Shown in pieces: positions 50,801-63,700 of a DNA stretch of 64,000 bases. Position 1 is the first letter of the stretch; each line of letters starts with the position of its first letter. Source of the DNA: Crambe crambe (taxonomy: Eukaryota; Porifera; Demospongiae; Poecilosclerida; Crambeidae). The notes under the pieces are model-generated. The model saw only the letters and a list, made by a program, of their open reading frames with translations. It was not told the origin of the DNA and ran no database searches. The position numbers were made by a program, and so were the translations under genes. The DNA is taken from contig OZ004596.1 of the NCBI GenBank assembly GCA_963924555.1, positions 558,001 to 622,000 on the forward strand, written 5' to 3'.

Positions 50801-53800
50801 GTTCATCAGTGAGGCTGAAAGTATTGCATTCTATGCACTGTTTGATGTAGGGGCTCCAACATTCAGCCTCACTCCCATACTTCTTCATCATGTTTGCCTC
50901 AATCTTTAATAAGAGGAATGGGTTGCCCACAGCAACCACTAGTGACTGGGACCTTGTTATGGCTGTGTTGAAGACATAGCGATCACTGATGCTCTTTGTT
51001 TGGTTGAGTGGTTCTCCATTACACGTGGTAAGTTCTGAAGTTGATAAAAAGATGGCTCTGTATTGCCGTCCTATAAGTAAAAGAAATATCATGGGATCTG
51101 GATATAATTACATGATTAACCACAGCATGCTTACCTTGAATATCATACGCTGGAAGAATTTCAATGTCCTTCATCCTCTTGGGCTTCTTTTTCATATAAC
51201 GTCTAAATAGACCACACTATACGATATTGGAGAATATCAGTATGTAGCAGTGACTGATCATTGTTAGAGTACTGTACCTGTGTTGGTGATGGTGACATGA
51301 TACATATCTGTCCATAATCTTCTTCTCCCCAATGCTTAGGCCAAGTTGAAAAATGATCTTCAATGGCAGCAATAAGCACATTTGCTTCTTCTGCATTACT
51401 TCCACTGGTAGGCACATTAGTATCAGTCAAATCAGAACAGACAAACTTCAGCGGAAAGGGGGCCAGATGATGAGCAATATTGTCAGACACTCTACATTGG
51501 AGAGTTGATTGGTAATACAGACTGGACGGGAGCATTAATATTCCATTGTGACATCTATAATTAGTGAGCAGAGTTACAGAGTGAGCTCTTGATGAGGAAT
51601 TGAGATTGTTGTACAAGTGATGCAGCCTCTCCAACAGAGAAACACCAAGTCCACCTCTCTGGGCTTCATCACCAAGGACCAATAACCGAGGTCCTACCTG
51701 TGAAAAAGGAGATATCAATGCTAAATTATAGAGTATATTTATAATTATACCTGATGGCATTACATACCTGGCAATGATCTCCAGCTATGATGATTCTTGT
51801 GGATTCATCTGCATAGCACAGTGGACCGATAGTTTCTGGTTCTCTTGCCTGAGCCCCTTCATCAATCAAAATATCTGTGAAATATCCCTGTTTCGCGATT
51901 CTCATATATGGAGCAGTTCCCAGGGTGGTTACTGTTAGAGAACAGTCAAAAGTGTGCCACTTATCAGTGTAATATTCTTTATACTCTTTTCTCTTCAGTC
52001 GATAAAAAGGATTAGGAGTAACACGTTGAACACTGCATCGCCATCCACCTTTCTTCATTTCTCCGAAGTAGTCCATGAATGCATCTGCAGAAGCCTGATG
52101 ATGAACACATATCAATACTCTTCTTCCCTTCTTCTGTAGTATTTCGTAAGTGGCTCGGGCAAGCAGGCGTGTTTTACCGGTCCCAAATGGGCCAGCCACC
52201 AGCAATGGAACAGCAGGAGGAGCATGTAGAATGAAATCTAATGCTTGCAACTGCATGTGGTCCAAGTATAAACTCCTATAAGCGGGTTTTAAATCTTCTC
52301 CAGAGTTGTGTTTCTTGAAAGAATGAATACAGCGATTGAGCATTTTTGGTGTTGGTACTAGTTTCTGGACGACTTCTGGAGCTACTCCATTAATAGCCTC
52401 ATGCAATCGTCCAAAGTATCCATGTTTGAGTTTGAACTGAATATTTCCCTTGAATGTGATTTCTTGATCAATTTTTTTCCATTTTGATACAGTTTGAACA
52501 TCTTTAGATGTCAAAGCAATGCAGATGTCAAGATATTTTAGTGCTGTCACATGTTTCACTTCTATGCAGGATCCATTTCCTAGAGTAATAAGGGACTCTT
52601 CAGTGGCCTGTTTAACAAATGCCAGTGTGTCATCATCATCTGATGATATAAAGCCAAAAGCAGCATAGCGTTCTCCTCCATGCTTGCCTTCATGCTGCAG
52701 TTGTAGGCCATATGGTTCATCATATTGAATAGTGACTGTGAATGCTTTACCCACACACCTTCAAAAAATAAGCAATAATATGAAATAGTATAGCACTAAT
52801 TGCAGATATAGGCTTTGTTACTATGACATTGCACTGTTCTATATTAATACCATACCTGGCAGCCAGCTGCCTTTCATGTTCTCTTTCTTCCACATTCAGA
52901 AGATGATGGAATCTCTCCTTATAATTCTGAACAGTTAATGTAGAGGCAGGTGGACCTATTGCATTTCATAATGAGGTTATATTTGTCATTCTTACGGATT
53001 CCAAAATGGCTCACCTGCCACTGTGATGGGAGCATCAGCTGATGACTTGTTCACACTAGTAAGTCCAGTTCTTTTCGCATCAGTAGATTTCCTGCTGACA
53101 TCAGGTGTTGCCGCTAACTTCCCTGCATCAGCCACTGAAGTAAGAGGTGACCTTTCTGTACCAGTTATTGCAGTACGAGTGCTGGAAGGTGTTGCTGGTG
53201 ACCTTTCTGTACCAGCCATTGTAGTACGAGTGCTGGAAGGTGTTGCTGCTGACCTTTCTGTACCAGCCATTGTAGTACGGGTGCTGGAAGGTGTTACTAT
53301 TGACCTACCAGTTGTAGCATGAGTGCTGTTAAGTGTTGCAGGTGACCTTGAACTAGGTACTGAGTTAGAAGGCTTGATTCCTAAGTCAGACTTCAAACGA
53401 GCCATGAAACTCTTTTCTTCTTTCTGGGTTTTTGCAAGAGCAGCAGGAATGACAAGGGTCTTGTTTTCAATGCAATGCTTCAAGTAGAGGCTCCAACACT
53501 TCCCTTTCCTCCCATAAAGTTTAATCATGTGCTTTTCTATCCCCAGCAGTGCTAGCGGACTGCCCACCACCACTACTAATGACTTGGCACGTGTCAGGAC
53601 AGTGTTGAAGACATATGGATCACAGGGACTTTTGGTAGGATTGGTTGTGTTGCCCTTAGCATCCACAGGTTCTGTGGTGCTCATAAACAAAGCCCTGAAT
53701 TCTCTACCTACAGTAAACACAAATTATGACCTTAACAAGTGTCACCTGCTACAAAGTACTGAGTAGGCCATACCTTGAATTCTGTAGGTTGTTAACATTT

Positions 53801-56631
53801 GCAAATACTTGCGTTGTTTTTCATGGACCATGTGTCTGGTCTTAATAAGCTACAGATAAAGGAGATAAGTATGTAGATGTTAGCTCACCATGGCCTACAC
53901 CAACTTACCTGAGTAATTGATGGTGTTACCACACACACCATTTGAAGACCACCCCATTCTTTAGGCCAAGGGGAAATGTATTTAGACGCTTCATCAAGCA
54001 GTAATCTTGCTTCAAAATCTAAATCAACTTTGTGTGTTAAGCTTGAGCACACAAATACCAAGGGAAATGGTGCATGGGGGTGTGTCTTAGCATCCATTGC
54101 ACTTGGAATTATGGAATCACTGTAGAATAACTCTTTAGGAATGGCTATGATGTCTTTGTGACAACGATAATTCACGTCCAAGGATAGCATGTACTCCTTG
54201 GCACGATCTCCAATGTTGTTATATATTACTTGAAGCCTTTCTAACAGTGAAGTCTTCATCCCATGCTTTCGAGCTTCTTCACCCAACACTAACAGAGACG
54301 GCCCAACCTATATACGAGAGAAATGTTGTTAAGCACATAAAAAGTAGCCATTCATAACTTACTTGGCACGAATCTCCAGCAAGTATTATTCTTGTTTTGT
54401 TATCAGCTAAGCACAATGGTGCTATCACTTCTGGCTCTCTGGTCTGAGAGCCTTCATCAAGCATGATATGAGTAAAGGAACCTTTCTTGAATCCACTTAT
54501 TGAAGGTGAAGTCAAGAAAGTTGTAACTATTACAAGACAGCTAGGAAGTGGTTTTGCACGGTATGTTTCCTTCACTGAATCTAAATCATGGAAATAGGAC
54601 TTTGGTTTTTTGCTTGACTTGGATACTAATCGAATAAGTGTGAATGACTCGCTTGATGGCTGCAATAACTCAGCAATGTGATCAGCCGAGGCTAGATGAT
54701 GGGCACATATCAAAATTTCCACCTGCTTGTGTTCTCCCCGTCCCTGTGCCAAAAGACATTCTGCTGCAGAAGCTAGTAAATGTGTTTTACCAGTTCCAAA
54801 CGAACCATTGATGACTATAGGGGGACAACCAGAAGGAGCTGAAAGGATAGCCTGCAAAGCTTTCGACTGATACTTGTCAGTATCAGTGGTGGAGGGAAGT
54901 GTGCATGCTTTAAGCGGTTTCATGTCGTCCTGAGTAGGGAACAACTTTGCAATGATGCTCTTGTTGATTCTGGTCACTGACTTGGTTAGATTATTAAAGT
55001 AAGAATGCTTCACTTCGAATTCAACAAACACATGATGTACAGTAACTTTATGTCTTGGCAATTCACGCAAATGCAGAACAGAATACAGATACCGCGAGTT
55101 GTAAGCGTTTTCATCAAATACAATGTATATTTTCCCATCTGTGTAATTATGATCACCCTCTAGCATTTCAACTCTTATATCAAATCTTCCTTCCTCAACA
55201 GATCGATTTGGCTCTACCAATAGGGCACCTTCGCTTGCTTGTAGGGCATATGTAATCTGATCACCATTCAACCCCTGTATGTAACCATAGCGCTGGCGCT
55301 GATTAGCAACAAAAGGATGCTTGGTCCACGATGGCCTATATCCAGCCTCGTAAAATACCACTGTATGAACACCATCACACCTACAAGGAGTTAAAGTGTG
55401 GCATCCATAGAATGCTATTGTGACAACCCCATTCCAGCTATTGTAACCTCCTTTATTGTATGGCCATTCAAGGAACAATTAAGTAGTCTTAATAGGGAGG
55501 TGGTCTCTTTAGAGGCATTCACAGAGAGTGTGGACTCATTACAGAGTGGTCTGGGTAGCTAGATAACTAACTTTTCTTTTAAAATTTCAATGTGGCACTT
55601 TTCTTCCCAGCAGATAAGGTTATGAAACTTCTTTTTGTAATTGGTGTGAGTGAGTTCCTCCTTAATGCAAGTGATGTCCAAGTCCTCCTTGACTCTCTCT
55701 TCAAAGGTTGGCTGCATTGCAGCATAATTACCATGCCTCTCTCGATTCATAGCAGGAAAGGGATTAGGGAGAACCTATAAAATTTCAGATAACTATCATG
55801 TGACAATACCACCACAATAGTTAGCTGTCATGTGACAATGCCACCACAATAGCATTGTGGTTAGCATTACACGAAACGCTACCACTAGCTACTTGACCTT
55901 CTGAAAACAAAAACTGATGACTTAGCATGAATCTTACTCACTTGATTTCTTATTTCCTGGCTGGTTCTTGGAACTATCAGAAAGAGGATAACACATGTTA
56001 CTAAAGTAGAACTCTGTGGGGCTAGAGTACCGGCAGGAAATTACATCTAACCCTAGCCCTGCCCTTTTACCCATAAGGTACTCTAGACACTCCGAATACA
56101 GAAGAATCAGACAGCTTACTGGAAATACCCGTGTATAGCTTATTTGACATAGCCACTATACACATCAGTAGTACCTCACATGCAGCTGGTAACTGAATAT
56201 TATACTAGCTAGTATACCACATGCAGCTGGCAACTGAACCAGAAAGCAAACATACAGAGAAAGTAAAATATACAGCACAAAAAATTCTTTAATCTCACGA
56301 TTAGCAACTAAATATTAATGTTGCAGTTCTGAAAGAGCTTACCCTCTTGAGAGCTTAGTATTCTATTCCACTCTCTCTGTTCTTCCTGGCCATGAGCATA
56401 CATACACTCATCTTTTCTGCAAGTCTTTGGATCACACATCACAATATTGTGGACATAGGCTGGCAAATGTGTTGGTATTGCTCGAATAGATCTCTCTGTG
56501 GTTTCCAGTCTGCCACTTTTTCCATTCCACTTGACGAATACTCCATTACCAGTGCTCGGATTGTGCGGACATTGAACTATGTGAGTGCAGCGGTATTTAT
56601 AAAAACATTCCTTACAGGTATAAAGACTCAT
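44836..56631 (-). CDS. HELZ2-like: Gene E: HELZ2-like triple-helicase RNB exoribonuclease, complete
   Basis: Exons: 56631-56343, 55973-55942, 55774-55572, 55380-54363, 54307-53909, 53849-53774, 53707-53015, 52955-52856, 52758-51768, 51697-51278, 51216-51135, 51070-47425, 47348-47278, 47170-46988, 46932-46789, 46714-46077, 46015-45773, 45400-45241, 45182-45003, 44942-44836. They total 9,675 nt, 3,224 aa, in frame throughout. Exon 1 carries the zinc module (CKECF..., CCCH finger ending ECMYAHG). Helicase A is in exons 4-7 (GSFGTGKT, DEGSQ, LTRAK) and is the most diverged of the five. Exon 7 continues into a Ser/Thr-rich linker with 17-residue repeats. Exon 8 supplies the NYKERFHHLL segment before helicase B. 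RNB is in the 3,646-nt exon (about 1,435-2,649) and helicase C follows. The 3' half is nearly identical to gene D. The gene starts 278 bp from the RPL30 start on the opposite strand, implying a shared promoter. It is probably the outermost copy, since unrelated genes follow. Confidence 0.92.
45430..45766. repeat. 17-18-bp minisatellite in gene E intron
   Basis: Counterpart of the array at 31447-31790, in the homologous intron, with different unit order and number. This shows turnover since the duplication. Confidence 0.9.
46723..46750. repeat. G19-A-G8 tract (C-tract before a 3' splice site of gene E)
   Basis: Homologue of the G22 run in gene D, longer and interrupted by one A. It precedes the acceptor of exon 16. 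Confidence 0.9.
53146..53310 (-). repeat. Coding Ser/Thr repeat in gene E exon 7
   Basis: Three 51-bp units encoding TPSSTRTTMAGTERSAA-like 17-residue repeats in the linker between helicase A and helicase B. Likely disordered. Confidence 0.85.
55785..55852. repeat. Short direct repeat in gene E intron 2
   Basis: Two copies of a roughly 30-bp unit containing CATGTGACAATACCACCAC / CATGTGACAATGCCACCAC; non-coding. Confidence 0.7.
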
Positions 56632-56909
56632 GACCTCTGCAACGCTGTTAAGACACAGCCTTGCTAATTCTAATTAGCCTGGGGCCGCCTACCCTTTACA
56701 TAATAAAATACGCATGCGCAGAAGGTTTCTTCCTTTGATCTTGAGCACATGGTCCCGAGGATTAGGTGTGCTGAGTTAACGTTCTAGTGCTTTTTAGGTT
56801 TTCTAGGTAAGTTACCCTCAACTTTTCCTTTCATTAATTAAATATATTGTGTTTTTCATCTTTTAGATTATATTTTCTGTGTTTTTGCCGGAGTAGTCTA
56901 GCTACTGAG
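56632..56909. promoter_or_regulatory. Divergent promoter shared by gene E (-) and RPL30 (+)
   Basis: 278 bp separate the two start codons. An NRF1-like TACGCATGCGCA lies at 56709-56720. A pyrimidine run CTTCCTTT at 56729-56736 is a plausible TOP-type start for the ribosomal protein mRNA. A 5' UTR intron of RPL30 is likely at 56807-56866. Motif calls are by eye. Confidence 0.55.
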
Positions 56910-57565
56910 ATGGCACCAGGATCAACCAAGCAGGTACTGGAAATGTTGTGTATTTGAGTTAGTGTGGCTCACCAGTGAGTGAGTGGGCTGTAGTGGCCAT
57001 CTCTAAAGGTTCATGGTCCTAACATCTGGCAAAATGGTATGTAAGGGCAGAACTTGAGTAGAGAGTAGGTTTATCTGTAATCCCACACCAATATTGTTTT
57101 TTTGTTGCTGCTACACCTGTGCTTATGACCTTTTGTATATGAATGTAGTGTTCTGTTTAAAGATTTTGTGTATTAATACAGAAAAAGGCAATGGAGAGTA
57201 TCAACTCTCGACTTGCTCTTGTGATGAAGAGTGGCAAGTACACATTGGGTTATCGCTCCACCATCAAAACCCTTCGCCTCGGCAAGGCCAAGTTGGTGAT
57301 CTTGGCCAACAATGCACCCCCACTCAGGCAAGTGAAAGCAATCCCCTCTTTAAAGAGTGTTTATGTTGTATGTTGTTGTAACAGGAAGAGTGAGATTGAG
57401 TACTATGCTATGCTGGCTAAGACAGGGGTTCACTATTACAGTGGAGATAATGTAGCCCTGGGCACTGCCTGTGGCAAGTACTTCAGAGTGAGTACTCTTT
57501 CCATCATCGACCCTGGTGACTCCGATATCATCCGTTCTGCACCAACAGAGTCAAAAGACAGTTGA
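56910..57565 (+). CDS. RPL30: 60S ribosomal protein L30 (eL30)
   Basis: Component of the large cytosolic ribosomal subunit, close to the subunit interface. Exons: 56910-56933, 57182-57327, 57385-57565; 351 nt, 116 residues, the normal length for the family. The protein begins [18 protein letters not shown] and contains the conserved [51 protein letters not shown] and [10 protein letters not shown] blocks in the expected order. Intron 2 starts with GC (exon end CTCAG, intron GCAAGT), a rare but known donor type; the acceptor is AACAG. A 5' UTR intron at about 56807-56866 is likely (GTAAGT...TTTTAG), which is common in ribosomal protein genes. The gene is divergent from gene E and followed 214 bp later by SHC on the same strand. 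The identification is near certain. Confidence 0.98.
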
Positions 57566-57673
57566 ATTACTTGAGCATGAGGTCTTGATTAAGTTTTATT
57601 AATTAGGCGCGTGGGCTGGATCGGGGGTGTGGTATGCACATGAAAGGCATGGCACGAGATCGCGCCTCTTGTA

Positions 57674-57679
57674 AATAAA
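57674..57679 (+). terminator. RPL30 polyadenylation signal AATAAA
   Basis: Canonical AATAAA 109 bp after the RPL30 stop codon, in the 214-bp space before the SHC start. Confidence 0.7.
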
Positions 57680-57779
57680 CATCAGAATTGCTTTTCGCTA
57701 TCACTTTTAATGGTTACAACTGTTAGTGAGAATCAGTCGATACTTGGGTTTACTGTTACGAAGTGTACTGTCCACAGAG

Positions 57780-60700
57780 ATGCGCCGAGCCAAGCAACAA
57801 GGTAGTGATATTGCTGGAGACTGGAGTGTTACTGGTACCTTTCTGAGAAAACCAAGTGGTGGCTGGCTCCACGAAGACAGAGAGCTCCAGAATGGCCTCT
57901 CCATTAACTACAACGTTCAGGTATGCTTGTCGTACACTGTTTTCGAATGTGAACACCTTGTCAACACTGTAGTTATTAACTCAGCCCTGATCATTGATCA
58001 TAATAATAGTCTTAGTGAAAAAAATTGTAGTGCTGGTGTTAAATTTTTATGTGATCAGAATTTCCATAGTGGTGGGATGAAGCAGGGTATGTCCTGTGTG
58101 TACCTGGGCATCTAGACCACCTTGTGGTTTTGGTACAAAGTAATGCCCCACATCATGTAAACACTTATTTCCTCTCACCTGCTTCTACCCCTCCCTTCCT
58201 CCTCTCTCCCTCCCTCACTTCACCCCTACAGTACATGGGATCGGTAGTGGTGAATAACTCCATGCGAACACTTCAATTCAACGTGAGGACACAGGTCACC
58301 AAGTGAGTTAGTCATCAAGTAATTGTGTGGCTTCAAATATGTGTTAGCTTTACCATCAAAAAATATATATATCCTCCAAATAAAGACATTGTTTATATTC
58401 TAGATACATCATGTGAAAGTAAGCACAATTTTGGCCCCCTTAAATTACTTAACCCCCCTAATATTATTAATATTATCCCCAAAGGAACCTGATATTAATG
58501 CACCATACTTCTCTTACTCTGTGAGTTTTGTACAAATCACTCCAATGAAACGGCTTTGTGGTGATATGTTTTGATAACAACTGCTGTCAAGGTTTCATTT
58601 AGGTGTTGTTATTCTCAGCCAAGCCAGCATGACTTGTTGTCTCTTCCCTAATAGCCTTTAGCCATGCCTATTATTATTATATCATCTATAAATAGTTACA
58701 GAGTTGATAAATCACTTGCAAGAAGTTGATAAATGCTGGACCAACTTTGTGGCCCCTCAGTGTGTGAATGCATCAGTCTGACCTAATTGTCTTGTCCATT
58801 GTCCTGTGGTCCATCTCACTGTTATTAGTGCCTCTGAACCTTGAGACAAGACTTATGCTTTTTTGGAGCTCAATTTCCATGCCCTTGACATTTTCAGTAG
58901 ACCAGTGGGTTTGATTTGGCATGCAGTTTGCATTATGAATGTGAGAAGCAATGTTGACAAGCTCATGAAGGATTCAGTATTTTGGCTCCAACCCTAAAAA
59001 CTAATAGTACACCTTTGTTAGTACACCTGTGTTGTGCTTCGACTCTGTAGTCTTATCTATTTGCTATCACCACATCTAATATGTGTGTACATACATATTA
59101 AAGGCTTGTTGACTACAAACTGCTTGGCTTCATCTCTGTGAATGCTAGGGGTTTAAGAAGCTGTGAGAATGTTGGGAAGTCCTAGGCCCACAATGAATGA
59201 TGGATGTTTTATGTAAATCTTCTTTCACTTCTTTCCCTAGCTTAGCTGATAAGTTGATTATCATTTGTCATGCCTAATCCCTTCCCAAAATTTACCCCAC
59301 CCAATCAAATGATTATTGGGACAGCGTTCCTTAAATTAGCAATCAACATTAATCAAGGGATGGTTTTGGGAGATGAAGCTTTTTGTGTGAGGGTTCAATG
59401 CTCAGATAACACTGTCCTTCTAGGGTTCAATATTGAGAACCTTGTTTCTCTTGCTGTGATTGTTGCCCCAGACAACCATGGCTGTACGTGCATGTTTGCA
59501 TAAAGATCCTGGCTTGCTCAATCACTCCTATTATCTCCAAATTAGGGAAATAGGTTTCCTTATTGGGTGGATAACTACACCCACCCCTGTTCCATAATAC
59601 CCTAATGGGGAATATAGCAACATGCCACCAAATTCCTGTTCTACCAGCTGCATGCAGTGATTAAGTTATATATAGTTGTACTTGGACATTCTTCGGATTG
59701 AAGTAATTTTTTTGTTTCTGTTTATTGTGTACAGAGAAGCCATAATGAGACTGGCTGAGCACTCCGGAAATATATTTGTGGGCAAGAAAAAGAAGGTTAG
59801 TGTCGTGTGTTTATCTCAATCTAACTTGTTAATAATAAATAATATGTCCAGGTTCCTAAGCAAGTGGATAAAATACTTGGAGGTAAGTCTCTTTTTTAGA
59901 TGTGTTGTTTCTTTTCCAACTATGAGTTATGTTAGAAGCAAAACATCTGGTGCAGTATTGTTTTAAATGCATTGAAAAAAGTATACTTTATGGATGTTCA
60001 TAAATAGTCTTATCACAAACATCACTTGGAGCAGGTATGCTCAGTATAGTCTTTGTGTCCTTGGGAAACAGCTTATCCATGTTTAAGAGCATTTAGCTTG
60101 TTGCTGACTGATCTGAACTCTGTGATCTACTCAAAGCATTCATGCATGTACAGGATGTTGGTCTTGTATGTGCATGGAGCATGTGTTCTAGTGACATCAT
60201 TTGGGATCACAGCAGACCAAGCGAACTTTTCTAAACATCCTTCTCTGGCTGATTTTTCCTAAAAGATAAACTAATGTACGTTGACTTATTATATGTCATT
60301 GAATGGTGTAGCTATGGAGACCAGATGGGCAGGGGAGGTCAACTTATCAGTGAGTGTGGACAGCCTCAAAATCTGCAATGAAGTTGGAGGAATGGTAAGT
60401 TAATTGTGGGCTAATGTGAACTTTAATTAGTTAATTTAGTTGTAGAGTTGTAGTTAAGTGCCTTATGACTTGATGCTGTAATGTAGTCATATGGTAAGTG
60501 CACATTATAATTGTCCATTACTCCTCAGGTCATACTTAACCACTCCCTGCCTTCTATCTCATTTGCCAGTGGTGGTGATGGGGTAAGTCAGTCATATGAC
60601 AGTCATGTGATTCATGTATATTATCAGTAATAAAGTGACGTGTGTGATGTGGTTGGTTATAGGCTACAGCAGATTACATTGGCTACGTAGCAAAGGATCC

Positions 60701-63700
60701 AGTCCACGGGAGAGGTGAGTGACTTGATGCACTTGCTAATGGACTAATGATTTGCATCTTGATAAGAAGAGTCAATTAACAAGGCTTGTGTATCATAACA
60801 GTATACCATATTCATATTTTATTTCTCCATTCCTTCCCCACCTGCTAGCTTGCCATGTATTTGAGTGTCCCCGGAGCTCACAGTATGTACTGGCTTCCAT
60901 TGGTCAGGCTTTTGAACTCCGTTACAAGATGTACCTCAACAAGAGCTCCTCAAGATCAGTCCAGCCTGTGGAGGTCGCATCAAGGTAAGTATATTCTGCT
61001 CATACTCCACACACCTTAGTTCAATTGGATGTGTTATCTTTCTCCTTTCTACTTTTACTCTTTTACAGTTGGGATACTGATGTCTGGGGTCGTGTGGAGA
61101 GGGAGACAGGTTTTCAGGTCACGGCTGATATCCATCCTGCACGTAACCAAGGCAGCACAGAGAATGAAGCTAGTGGAATATACTCCGATATACCTGATAT
61201 ACCTGCTCCTGATTCACCAGTAAGAACAGTCTTACTGTAGACTAGTCCAGAAGTATCATCCCCCCCCCCCCCTTTATCTTAATTGCAGCCTCCTCCAATA
61301 CCAACTGCCATGTATACTCTTGCAGTAAGTGAATATTTCATGTTAGTGACCCTTTACCAATTATTCAATATTTTGGTAAAAGGGTCATCAATGATGAATT
61401 TGTTGATTTTCTGCAGGGGAGACCTGGAGCCAATGGAAATGGCCATGTTCCCACTGCACACCCACGTTTGGAAAATCCGTATGACACCATGGAGATCAGC
61501 ACGAGAGGAACAAGCGAGGCAACTGGTCACCAGAAATCCTTCAGACTTTCAGGTGAGTTAAGTATAGAAGAACCTATGGTGGAGTATAATTATATACTAT
61601 TCATTACAGACAGGAATGATTACGAAGATGCAGACTTGATTACCACTGCCACCACTACCACTGCTCCCAGCACCAGTAATGGAGTGCAGGTCCATGAAGA
61701 AGGGGGCGAGTACTCAACCACCTTCGTTTCCATTCGCCAGTCCAGAATCAATGACTCTCAGGATGAGATTGATCTCACACCTGCTTCAAAACTGGAACCT
61801 CACGACTATTCAAATGTGGATCTACCTGAGGAAAAACCGGTGGCAAAGAAACGACCAGTGAAACCCACTCCTTTTCAGCGGAAAACCTCCCCTGGAGGGG
61901 GGGCTGCAACAGCAAGTTCTCCCCGGCTTCCGTCTTACCCACAGCCCTCATCTGCAGAATTCCTCTACGACAACCACAGCGTAGAAAAGGCTCTTGATAA
62001 GCGTTTGGGAAACCTGCCATCCCAACCACAGGCTAGGAGTTCCTATGATCCTCCCATGGAACTGAAGGAAAAACCTCCAGTAAAGAAGAAGCCTGTCGTC
62101 TTGTCACGGACTCGTTCAGGAATGTACGATGATCCTGATGAGATCATCAAAGCTAAACAGAAGATCAAGCCCCAGAAACCTTCGCGGGAGGGAATAGTGG
62201 ATGGGAGTCTGAGAAGAGATGACATTCCCGAGGAAGATGTGTACAACACGCCTGAAGCTGTGTACGATGATCAGGGTCATATACTGATGGGTGGAGCGTC
62301 TGGAGGGACTTCGTCCTCATCGTTTTCTTTTGTTCCTCCGTCTCCAAAGTTTGATGACCGCATCTACATGGACAGTGGGGGGAACAGGAGAGGAGGAGGT
62401 TTGGAGAGCATGGGTGAGCGAATCTTAGATGGCTGTATTAATTAGAGGGGTGGTTCTGATGGGAGAGGGATTGGAACCACTGTGTCATATAATTGGAACT
62501 TTGCACCTTGGACTGGTGTACAATGTGTGGAAGTTTCTCTTTGGGTGCGATGTGGTAGGCCGCCAGGTAGCAGCCGCCATGGTTATTTGTTTCCATGTTT
62601 TGCTCTTGGTTCCGTGTTTTGCTCTTGGACCCACCAATACTTCCATGCCACATTCCATTAGTTATGTCATGTGTGTAATCTTAAGTTCATTGGTTGAGTG
62701 GTCTGCACTGATTGGTGACTAGTGTCCTAAGTCACTCCATGGATTGTTTCAATGGGTGACTAGTGTCCTAGGGATGTTTAGAGTGACCTAGGACACTAGT
62801 CACCTACTGAAACAATCCATGGAGTGATCTAGGACACTAGTCACCCACTGAAACAATCCATGGAGTGACCTAGGACACTGATCACCCACTGAAACAATCC
62901 ATGGAGTGACCTAGGACACTGGTCACCCACTGACTCCATGGATTGTTTCAGTAGGTGACTAGTGTCCTAGGATTGTTTCAGTGGGTGACCAGCAGGGTTC
63001 TGCCCAGGATTCTTGAGTGATGGCCGAAATTTATTTTTCCATGCCTACTTTGTTTCATTTAGGTCCCTTTGGCCATCACTCTGATAATGTACAAGCCTAA
63101 AGTTACTGCAGCTAAGTATAATGAGTGGTGGCCAAAATAGGCCAAATCCATGGAGGTCCTAGGTCACTCCATTGATTGTTTCAATGGGAACCATACAGTG
63201 TCGTATATTTGGAGGGTACCAATAATTAAGTAGGTGTGTCTCAATGGTGACTCTACTGATGCATGGCTGAAATGTGACCTGCTGGCTCATAAGTTATTTT
63301 ATGTGAATATAATTATTGGACTAATATTCATAGTGATCATCTAACAGTCAAATTATATTCAAATGATCACAACACTTCTTGTGTCTGTGGGTGTTATATC
63401 CCATGTACTGCACATTTTCATGTGGAGTATTAAATGTTTGTTCTTTTAGCTTCAGTGGGGAACTCCCTACCTGACCCTCTGGCACCACTAAGTCAGCAAA
63501 ACTACTTCCATGGTCCACTGAGTCGTGTGGAAGCAGAGGCCCTGGTCATATCCAACGGAGAGTTCCTCATCCGTGAGAGCACCAAGAAGCCTGGACAATA
63601 TGTCTTGACTGGAATGGCTGCTGACAAGGCACAGCATTTGCTGCTGATGGATAAACAGGGCAAGGTAAGGTCTACCCAAACAGTTAACATGTCCCAAGGG

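Larger units (their letters stand above)
38866..52850. repeat. Tandem segmental duplication, copy 2 (gene D 5' part + gene E 3' part)
   Basis: Adjoins copy 1 with about 15 bp between the assigned edges. Both outer edges lie in the intron that follows the NYKxKFHHLL exon, so the duplication built gene D as an in-frame fusion. The 17-bp minisatellite, the poly-C tract and the remnant 3' exons all occur in both copies. Confidence 0.75.

Noticed and set aside
57191-57565. RPL30 as a single exon from 57191
   Set aside because: Reading through would insert non-conserved residues between APPLR and KSEIEYY; removing the GC-AG intron restores the family sequence exactly.
57726-57779. Upstream extension of SHC to 57726
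   Set aside because: The first codon there is GTG and the added residues have no family similarity; the ATG at 57780 directly precedes the PTB domain.
59270-60262. Several 70-96-residue open frames in SHC introns
   Set aside because: No homology recognised and they overlap clear intron sequence or include true exons read past their donors.
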